Below are positions 38,001 to 48,700 of a stretch of DNA of 64,000 bases, in pieces. The notes below the pieces were generated by a model that worked only from the letters and a program-made list of their open reading frames with translations, had not been told where the DNA came from and ran no database searches. Both the position numbers and the translations under genes were made by a program. Source of the DNA: Odontesthes bonariensis (taxonomy: Eukaryota > Chordata > Actinopteri > Atheriniformes > Atherinopsidae); NCBI RefSeq assembly GCF_027942865.1, contig NC_134517.1:13308275-13372274 (forward strand). The letters are read 5' to 3'. How positions within the stretch are numbered: position 1 is the first letter of the stretch; each line of letters begins with the position of its first letter.

Positions 38001-41000
38001 TTTATCTTTGTCTGCTCATCCACAGCACAATGCATTCTATTGTGTGCTGTAGTGTTTTTTTTTATTTTTCTGTAAGTAGCTAAGTTAAACTGAGTCCTTA
38101 CTAGTTTTTCCTCCTTCCTCCTTTTCAATGAAGATTTTTCATGTTTCTGTTCTGACATCCTGAGTGTTGGGCTTTTTTGTTGTTCTGCTTCGCCCCCTGG
38201 TGGCCGTTATAGGACAACTGCAGTTCCGTTGCCAGTTTTTTGAGGAGTGCAGCCAGTAGCAGCAGCCTCCCCAGGGACCTGGATGATCTTACTATTCCAG
38301 ACTTTTCTCATGTGAGTCGCTTTGCACCTGCGAGAGGCCAAGGCCGTGATGTGAGCTGAGTTTCTGCATTGTTGCTTTTTGTGGCCATTGTCCTTTCCCA
38401 TTTTGTACACTTCATTCTGCAAGGAAGCGAAGGCTACAACCTTGTCTTGCTTTTGTTTGTGCCGTTGTACTTAACAACTGCAGATTGAGATTTGTTTGAA
38501 GTGGTTTTTAACATATGATCTATTACTGAGCCAACTCTCTGAAGGAGTTTGTGTCAATACTGATGTCAGATACTAATTATTTGCACGATCCCTGTTCTGA
38601 ATATTTTGAAAAGTAGACTTGAATGCTTGGAGGTTGTTTGTTCTGTTGCAATTCTTCTCGCAATTGCTGAGATGGCTGTGGTGAGGATTTTTGGGACCTC
38701 CCCTGTGCCTCAGCTCATCCCCTTGGCACTTTGGCCAGGTTTTCAGTGTCTGTTTGTTCTGATGGGTTTTTTTTGTGTGTGTTTCCGTAGGTGGAGGACC
38801 GAGAATTTCCTGAGAAGGTGAGTAAATCTCATCACCAAAGGCCATTATTTTTTGGCGACATCAGTCCATGACGAGTAAAGACTTATCGATACGTTTCTCT
38901 CATCAGGGATCTCGAGCAGCTTCCGCCTTAACAGCGGCAACCCTCACCTCTTTAGGTGGGACGTCTTCCCGGAGAGGAAGTGGAGAGACGGCTTTAACTG
39001 TGGATGCTGAGAGCTCCCTGCGAGAAATCAAGGTAATATCCTGAGGTTACAGATCATTCTCTTTACTATTGTGATGCTAGTTTTAAACCCACACGGCTAA
39101 ATTCATTTGGACAGCCACTGAAAGGATAACCTTGAGGAAGTACTTAATGATTTTGTAACTGGGATCTTGTTTGTTTCATGTAATCTTTCATGGTTTCCCA
39201 AGCGCATGTGATACTGTAAATATTTGTTTTTTGTTCTCAACCAAATCATTTCTCATCTTCGCTGTAGTTCGGCATCCTGACAGTTATTGAAGCTTAATTT
39301 CAAGTTTTATCCATACAAGTACAGTATAATAATTTGGCTCCTTTTGAAATGAATAGTTTTTGTTAGCAGTTGTTATCTCAGTCCTGAGACGGTGAGTAAT
39401 CTGGCTAATACCTCCCTATTTACACCGCACAACCATCAGTGAAATGTAGATAAATAAATAAAAAAACTGATCTTAAAAACAAAAAAAAAAGGTTTCCTGT
39501 TGTTTTCTGCAGATCTGTGTCTTGTTCATGTTCTTGTCATTCTTTATTCAAAACACTCCTCATACTGTCATCGTCTGGTCACCGATCTTTCTGCTTCACC
39601 TTTGCTGTCACTCTGCTTTGCTGCTGGCCACTGCTGCACTCTTCGCCAGGAGATTCATGAACTCAAGGATCAAATTCAGGATGTGGAAACCAAGTACATC
39701 CAGAGCCTAAAAGAAGTCAAGGTATAAGCCTGAGACCCTGCAACAGCTCACAAGCTCACAGTTTTTACTAACTGGTTTGCTGCCCCAAGCCGCAACTACT
39801 TGTCTTTTTATTCTTTCGATTTCCTCACGATAGAGCACATTTTCATTTTATTGCTCAGCGAGCGATGACTGTTCTGTTGTCATGACTGGGAAACATTTCA
39901 TTGTGTCTGCAGTATTTTAGGAGCAGCACTGGTGCTTTGGGAGCAAAGAAAAAGACAGACACGCGTCGACAGTAGTATCGCTTCTTTTGTGAGGCTCAAA
40001 TGTCATAATTTATAATTAGTTTTTTTTTTTTTTTTTTTGCTGTGCAGCTTTTTTCAAACTTTTGTGTAAAAGTGCAAAAAACACTAATCAAACTGTAAAA
40101 GTTGCATCTGCAATTGTTCATTCTGACATTTGTGTGTTGGCATGTACCGCTTTACCTAATTTTCACTAAATTTTCATTAAAGCTGCAGCAGTTTAGTACA
40201 CAGGCTTTACCTCTGCCAGCTGCTCTCATCCTATATCTATAACTATAAACATCCGCACACTTATCTTCATTAATTCATAGTTTGGTTTGAGAACAGGCCA
40301 TGTCTGCGTTTGCATCTGCAATATTCCTATACTCTGTGTCTATACATCAGGATGCTTTCGCTGAAGTGGAGGAGAAGTATCGTAAGGCCATGGTGTCCAA
40401 CGCACAGCTGGATAACGACAAAAACAACCTGATGTATCAGGTGGACACACTCAAAGACTCGCTCATGGAACTGGAGGAGTTGCTGTCTGAGTCTCGCCGG
40501 GAATACGAGGAGAAAGCCAAGGTACAGCCGGGAGACAGAGAGACAAGGATTACAATATGCCGTGTACTTCATCTAAACTTAGAAGCGACATTTCAACTTG
40601 AACGGCCTAAATCTATCTGTCAAAGGTCTTTTTTTTTTTTTTTTAAATATCTAACTTCATGAAATGGACCAAAAGACAAAATCGCAGCCACTTCTGCTGT
40701 CTAAGTAAAGGTAACACATTCTCAAGCATCCATGTTGAGCATTACACATTTCTCCTTGTCACCTGATGCAAGTTTTGCAGTGTCAATTTACATGAAATCT
40801 GCATCCAGATTAATGTAGTAATCTTAAGGGGCTGGCTTTTTTCACAATTCTGTGTAGAAACTTTTCCTTCAGTTATTTAATTAATGCGGTCTTGTGGCAA
40901 AGTTACATTATCCTAAAATGCCACTGCATAGCTTCAACAGCCTAAATTTCAATCTATATTTCTACAAGTCAGACTGAAACCCTGGATGTTAGTTACACAC

Positions 41001-42749
41001 AAGTCTTGAGAATATTCTGGCTGAATGTGAAACGCTTATTAAGGCACATTGTAAGAAGAGATGAAAAAATGATGATGATGATGATCCAAAATTGAGTCGA
41101 CAAGAAGTCACGATACAAGTTATCGCTGCCTCCTGTTAGTATACCGAGGCAGAAAATACAGTATAATTGCCAAATGGGGACTGTAATGTAATGTTTATGC
41201 ATTTCTAATATACGACTGTTCTGACTGTATAAGATGAAGACACCAGTCTCACATCATTTTCAACATCATTTGATTGATGTTAAAAATGAAAACAATTGAG
41301 TTTATTGGCTGTCAAGCTGTTTCTTGTTCTTTGCAGGAATACGAGCGAGAAAAATATGCCCATGGTGTGCTTCAGTTCCAGTTCAATGAAATGAAAGAGA
41401 CTCTGAAACAAAGTGAGGAGCTCCTAAATGTGAGTATTTCTCCACACTTCCAGCGTGTGCCAGTGTGAGTGTCATGCAGTGTAGGAACAGCCTCATCTTG
41501 GTTCCAAGTTCACATATTATAAAAATGAAAAACTTGGTTAATACGTTTGAAAAAAAAAAAGTGTTTTCTCAGTTTTTGTACTCAGTTTTATGAAGGCTGC
41601 ATGTTGGGCTGCATTCCACAGCTTCCACTTCTTTTCCTACACAGAACATGTTTGCACTACTTTTCTTTCTGTCTCTTCTCACCTTTTCTTTAATTTTTCT
41701 GCTGTTTAGGAGATCCGTCAGCTGCGTTTGAAACAAAATGGTTTTGTTAGCGAAATATCTGACCTACAGGAGACTGTGGAGTGGAAGGATAAAAAAATTG
41801 GGGTATGGCATATGAGCCCCGATCCAGCGTTTATGAGATATCATTTGTGAATCACTCTCTCGGCTTTTACTTTTTACTGGCGTAATTAAAGTATCTTCTT
41901 TGCATGAAACTGGACCTTTTTCACTTTCTCATCTTTTCACTTATCTCTCACTTTCCTTCTCACTCTGGCTCACACCGGCTCTGCTCAGGCCTTAGAACGA
42001 CAGAAAGAATATACAGATCCAATCCGAATTGAGCGAGATGAACTCAGAGAAGAGGTGGTGACGCTCAAAGATATTCTAAAGGTATTCAGTGCGTTAGATA
42101 CTTGTCTTGCTGTTAGCTTTTTGATCTGTTCAAAATACGACCGACATCTCATTTCACTAAACCCAAATATTATTTTCATGAGAAATCTGGTGGTGCTAAC
42201 TTTTGAACATTTTTGTGTAGAAACATGGAATAATACTGGGACCCGATCTGAACATCAACGGGGATGCTGGTGAAGCAGAAGTCGACAGGTCCCCTGATGC
42301 AGAACCCTCATCCCACTCGGCTCCTGATTCCCAGACCACCCCAACCGAAGGGAACAGTATGCTCGGTAAAACACGCAATGGACTGAAATCTTTTTCTTCT
42401 TCTCACTGCATGGCTTAGTATAAGAATAACTGAAGAGTTTAATTCCAAAATGAATAGGGCTGATGAAACAGAAAGTGAATCATAGATTCAAGATAATATT
42501 AAAAATGCTAACAATGATGATAATAACAACAGCAATCATAATTAAATGGGATTTTCCTTCCTTTTTTGGAGTGAACTCTTCAGTTTTTAATTCATTTCTC
42601 AGCTTTGTGCCCCTTCAATGTTAATTCAGCTCAGATTTGCACTGACTCTTAAAAGATAAGCTTGGTGATCCCCTGTATTTTTCTGGAAACAGAAGGTCCA
42701 ACTCTGGGCTTTTAGACGGGTGCAATCTCTCCACAGGGCTCATTCAGTT

Positions 42750-42786
<37 letters not shown>

Positions 42787-45700
42787 GCTTAACATTTTGA
42801 GCCAACATAATAGAGATCCCCTAAAATCTCTAATGAAAGTAGTGTTACTACATAAGTGTTTTTTTTCCCCCGATGTCAGCTGATAAAGACTAACAATTCT
42901 AAATTATGTAAACTGCTTGGTCTGTGCCTTAGAATTTTCTAAAAACCATTAAAAGCCAAGCAGCTGTAGCAGGTGACATGCTTATCCATTATCTCTTTCT
43001 AACCCATTAAGACTGACTGTAGTGCATTTGCGGGTCGTTTTTATTTCACATTTGTAGTTTCTTCAGAGGCTTAGGTTTTAGCTTACTTGTTTTTATATAT
43101 ACTATATATACTTGGAAGCAAACAACTGGCTTGTGAAAAGTCAAAAACTAGTAGGAGATGGACTGATGTATTGTTGAGATACAGGAAGAAGAATCATATT
43201 AAGAATCACCAGGCTTAAGGTTTAAGAAGCATGTATTTGAGATCTGACTTCTGTGTAGACACTAACATCACATTTCCTTAGTTTCTGTCTTTTTTCTATC
43301 TTTTATGCTTCCCTTTCACCTTAATTATCACTTGGTACAACAATCACAGCTAACGCTCTAATGCAGGTGGTTTGTGGTTGTAAATGCTGATAAGATTGGA
43401 GGATCCTAACCCCCTTTTCAGAGTTAATTTTAAAAGCCATCAGCTGGTCATTGTTGCACAAATTTATTTGGAGTGCTGTGTAGATCCAACCTCGGGTTTC
43501 TTCACTTGTCCCGCTGAGGTGCTGGAGGTCAGGAGCTTCTTTTTTCGGTGGTCATCCTGGCTTTCTCTTTCTTGTGCTTCTTAAGGCTCTAGCATGGTTG
43601 CCGCGTCTGCTAGCGCGAGCGGTGTTGATGACGTCACGAGTTCGTGCCCGCCATAGGACCCTATATAGTGGCGCAAGTCGTTGCGCGCCAGTAGTTGCAA
43701 TTTTCTCCGTCACAGAGGTGGCGCTGCTACGTGAAGGTTACCGCTACTCTACAACCACGAAAGTGGAGAAGAAAACAATGCCGCTGTCAAGAGCAAGAAT
43801 ACTGTAATTAATGATACTGCTGCAGTTTTCGGATCATTTTAATTTTTTAATTCAGTTAATAGAGGTGAAGGTTTGAAGCCCCCGGCATCAACAGAGTCTC
43901 TGCCCTCTTCTTTGCCTTCACGTATCTGTCCCGTAGCTTCCTCCACACATTCTTACAGAACTCTCCCTCTTTCCCCAAAGTTCTGCCCATCTCTGTGCAC
44001 CAGTTTGGGGAGTTTACGTGCTCCCTGTGTTGTTTCACTGCAGTTTCGTACAGCTGCCTGTACAAACGCACCTCCTCACTGAGCCTGGTCTCACAACGGT
44101 CTATCCGGTTCGTTGTGCTCGGCGCCGCCAAGTTACAAAAATCGACTGGTGCACGACAACGCGCTGCGCCGTCTTTTCAAGGGAAGCGCCATGCCTGAAA
44201 CGTCATTTTGACGTCACGGTGCGACACCGCCGTGACAGACGCGGCAACCATGCTACCGCCTTTATGCTTCTCTTGAACATCTTGGCTCTGTCCCTTCTCC
44301 TTCTGGTCACAAAATCAGTCAGTTGTTCTTCCTTACTTTGACTTCTGCTAATGCACCTCCTGGTGAAGATTACTATGTTGTAAGTTACAAATCTTTTTTT
44401 GGGCCTTATATCACCGTATGCTCTTCATGATCTCTCAGGAAACACAGAGGAGACAGAGTTGAGGGCTTACAAAGAGGAAGAGGTGGATCCAGAGCAGCAA
44501 CAACAAATGCTTGAGGAAGACAAAGAGAACCGCTTGAGCTCTGATAAACTCTGTCATGTTGCTGATATGTCTGCACTTGGGTCATGTATTGAAAAAGCAG
44601 AAGATCAACAGACATGCTTACCAATTGAGGATGTTTCTAGCAAGAATTTGACTGCCCATCCAATTACTAAAGCTAATGATGTAAATGTTGTCGGCTCACA
44701 CTTCAAGGAGATTCTAACAAGTCATGTAGAAAATGTTCCACAAACAGAAGGTTCTGAGGGGGATTCCACGAGCCACTCAGAAGTGATGGAGACAGAAACC
44801 CAAAGTGTTGACACACATGGTGACCATGTTAGAGAGGCACGTAACAACCATTTTGAAAAGCAACCAAAAAAACAGGAAGATGGTGAGGAAAGTAGTTTGA
44901 CACGTACAGAATCGTGTCCACAGCAAAGAGTTGCACAAGTCGTTGTGAAAAAGAGTTTAGCAGATGAGTTAACCCCAGCTGCATCAAACACTGAACCTCA
45001 GCAAGAACCTGAGAAGACGGAAGAAGCAGAGAATGACGAGTCAGAGGAAATGCCAAATAAGTCTCAGTCTCAGGCTTCTATGACTTCAGGGAAAAAGAAG
45101 AAAAAGAAGAGGAGAGGTAAAAAGAAAGGAGGGACTCATGATGACAAGAATCAGCAGAAATCCGGAACGGATAAGGAAAACAAATCAGAAAAAGAATCGG
45201 CAACAAAGATTAATAGGTCCGCAACAGAAACTGACAATGAAGGTAGTATCACTGAAACGGTGAAGGCCTCAAAGTCTGATCAGGTCAAGAATGAGCAGGA
45301 CAAACAAGAACCTGAAGAAGTTGAGGCAGCAGAATCAATAAAGCCTATTGAAAGTTTTTCTGACAAGGAAGTTGTTCAAGAACCAAGTATGGATAATGTT
45401 TCTGATGAGGACCGGGAAGGAAAAACTGTGGACTTTAAAACACTGGAAGAAGTGGTATCCACTGATATGCCATGTCTCATAAAAACTCCCAATGAAATGA
45501 TAGTGGATCAAGTTAAAGATGTAGAGAACAAGGAGGAAACTTTGGAAACGGATATTGTGGAATCTGTAGAGGCAGCAGGACAAATAGAAAGTTATCCTCT
45601 CGTTGAAACTTTCCAGGAGTCCACAACAAATTCCACTTTGACCGAAGAAAAGGACAAACTAACATTCGAAACGGAGAAAGTAGATGAAATTGGATTTGAG

Positions 45701-48700
45701 ATCAGTCCTGATCCAGAGGCCAACCTCCTCCTGTCTGACATCACCCAAACAGAGGTCATTGAAGGCCCTGACAAAGGGCGATCATCCACCTCAAGTAGTG
45801 AAGTCATCCACACCGAGTCTCTCGATGAGATTAAATCTGATTGCACAGTTAATAACCCTGAAAGCAGCTTTAAAACGGGCTGTGACAAAATCACTGAAGC
45901 CGAGACCGATGTTCCAAGCGATGGTGACATTCCCGCTGATGATTCTGGATCCACAAACAGTTCTGAGAGTAAAGATAACGCGTCTGCCTCACTGCCGTCT
46001 CCTGACGTGTTCACTGAAGTGAGCAAAAGCATGTCTGACTCGGAGCCGTCGGCAGCCGTGCACTCGGGCAGCAACAGCATTCCCACCGCGAGGCCTGATA
46101 AAGGTCCTGAGGAGGCGGTCGCAGATGACTGTGAGCTGGATGCAGAGACGGTACACGAAGGCATTCCTCACAGCACCGTATCTCCAACTCATGACAGTGA
46201 TGATTCAGAGCTAAGACGAAACAAGACGGGAGCGGAAGAGCTGAATGGAGACATTAGAGAAGCTGAAGATCTAGCCGAGCCAGACAACTCCTTACAAAGG
46301 GAAGACAGTTGTGCATCAGTAGCAACAAACAATGAGGCATTTGAAGTCGAAAAGACGTTACAACGCATGGGTCGAGCTGTTAACTTAAATGCTGAAGTAG
46401 AAATAAAAGAAACAGATGCTGTTGGATTGTTAAAAACAACTCTCTGTCCGAAAGAAGCCTCAGTGGTGGATTCTTCTGTGGAGCAGGAATCTGCTTTCCC
46501 AGAAAATCCAGAACTTAAAAAAGGTCATGACAACGAGGAAACTGAGCTAAAGGAATCCAACCGGGTGAAATGTGAGGGTAATGATTCACCTCGACAACCC
46601 GAGCTGGATGCTGATGAAGACAATGGAGAAGATGAGGAAGGGCAGTCTTTTGATTTTGATGACATGGACATGGAAATGGCGACAGTACCCCATGTTTCTA
46701 ATGATCCGGAGCAGGAAGAAGTAGAAGAGGGAGTCGAGGTCACATCGGATGAAATCAGCATTAGCAGTTCCGAGCTGTGCCAAAGTGTGATTGAGACCAA
46801 ACAAAACACTGAAGAGAGAGCAGCTGATGGCATTAACAAGAACTGCACAGTTGATGGGGGTTGTTGGGTAGATGCACTGGATAAAGAATCAGATGCTTTT
46901 CCTCAAGTAAGTCAGAAGTCATTGCCTCTTGAAGAAGGTGCCTGTGACAAGGTGGAAACTGAGTGTGGAGAGAAACAAATCGCAACAAAGGAAGAAGTAG
47001 GTGACAAGCCGAGGCCTGTTGCAGAGCAAGGAAGGAGTTTGAATATTGAAGACTTGGCCGTTGTTCCAGAAAACATTAAGCAGACGGTCTCCTCACCAGT
47101 CGAAGACGGATTAGATGCTGCCAAGCTGCAGAGGGAAGATTCGGAATTCCGAAACGTTGCAAACCAAGTGACTGGCAACAGAGAGGCACTGCAGTCGGCT
47201 AAAGATGCAAAGAGGAGCGGCAAGAAAGGAAAAAGCAAGGGCAAAGAGGATTGTAAGATGTCTTAGTCTAGAGATTGTCCCCAGTATGCATACATATTAT
47301 TTGGTATGCTCTTCACTTCCATCAAAGAAAAAATTCCATCCCTTAAAAGCACCTTGATTTTTTTTTCCCCAAAATAAACAATTTTATAAGTATGTATAAT
47401 CTCCACCTCTTTGTGCAAATAAAGCTTAAAAATAAATGATGTTTTTGGAGGAATGAGAATGTAAACTCTTAGGTCACTGTCAATTACACTGTTTGGCTAA
47501 ACTGTACTTGATGTAATGACGATCATTTTGTTGCTGATAAATATTCATCACACTGCTGTAATGTGTCTTATGTCTCGTATCTCTGCAAATATTCTGCAAC
47601 ACCGTTTTACTTTCTATGCACTCTCTGGAATTTGTTCACATATAACTTTCAGAGCTGTACAATTTGAAAAAAAAAATAAATGAATAAGATAAATGGAAGG
47701 GTTATTCTGATTAAGACGCCAGCAAACTAGCATTCAGATGTTCTTCCTGCGATGTTAAAGTTAAATATGGGGGGGGGGTTGTGTCATCAAAGCCATTTTA
47801 ATCTTCATACACTGTGGATTCCAAAGCTCATGTGTAAGTTGGTGTAAGTTTTAATTTTTTTTTCCACAAACTGAAAGACTAAAATGAAAGTAAAAATTCT
47901 GCTGTTACCTATTTGTAATGCTGCTCTAAAAAAGCAACTGTAATGACATTTTTTTTTTTTTTAATGACATAAAGCTCCTTGAACAATATGTTGAACCATT
48001 CTTTTCACTCAGCTCATTTACATTAAAATGATAACATCTTATTAGACTTTATTTTGTGTGGTCATATATTATGTGAATGTAGCCATAGAAACTGTGTGCT
48101 TGCTGTGACCCTCCTTTCCACAGTTTGTGCATGCTAACATCCCCCCCCTACACACACTCTGCCCCCCACCCCTCCACCCCCCTCATGGATGCCTGCTCAA
48201 TTGCATGCATCAACCCCAGCTCTCCCTTCCTACCATCTCCTTGGCTCCTCCCACCCCCGGTATGTTCAATTATTTTTTCTTTTAAAGATGGACTCTCACA
48301 GTTGAAATTGTCATTTATGGCTAATGGTTCACAATGATCTGTGATGTGTGCTGCTCCAGTTGAATTGATCCTGTCTAGACAAGACATAAAGTGGGCTTTT
48401 CATAGAGATCCTGAGACATTTGCTTTATGTTTCAGAGATTCGCCTGAGGAAACTGGTGGATGAGCGTGAAAAAATGATAGAGCAGGTGAGTCAACTATCC
48501 ATTGTCTAAGAGAAAATTTGAAGAAAATATGTTTTTTTTTTAAATTTCTTGGTGCTATGTGCAGCCCCTGGAAGTTCCAGCATATGCCTATAAAGTATGT
48601 AAAAGTTTATTTTATTTTCCAGGAATGGACAAAAAAAATAGTATGAAAAAATAATCCAAAGTATTGCCCCAATTATGTTGTATTTTCACTAAATTAACTC

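Larger units (their letters stand above)
42366..44438 (+). other. lrrfip1 intron 23
   Basis: 2.07-kb intron before the giant exon. Holds a 34-base poly-T run (about 42750-42783) and a Harbinger-like element (43584-44261) that ends about 180 bp before the splice acceptor. No other gene. Confidence 0.75.

Noticed and set aside
44399..44438. ATG at 44399 as start of an independent 955-aa gene
   Set aside because: The pyrimidine tract and CAG at 44438 form a splice acceptor whose phase fits exon 23, and the C-terminus is that of LRRFIP1.
45592..46164. 190-aa ORF antisense to the giant lrrfip1 exon
   Set aside because: A Ser/Leu-rich mirror of the acidic sense strand; no splice context, no recognised domain.
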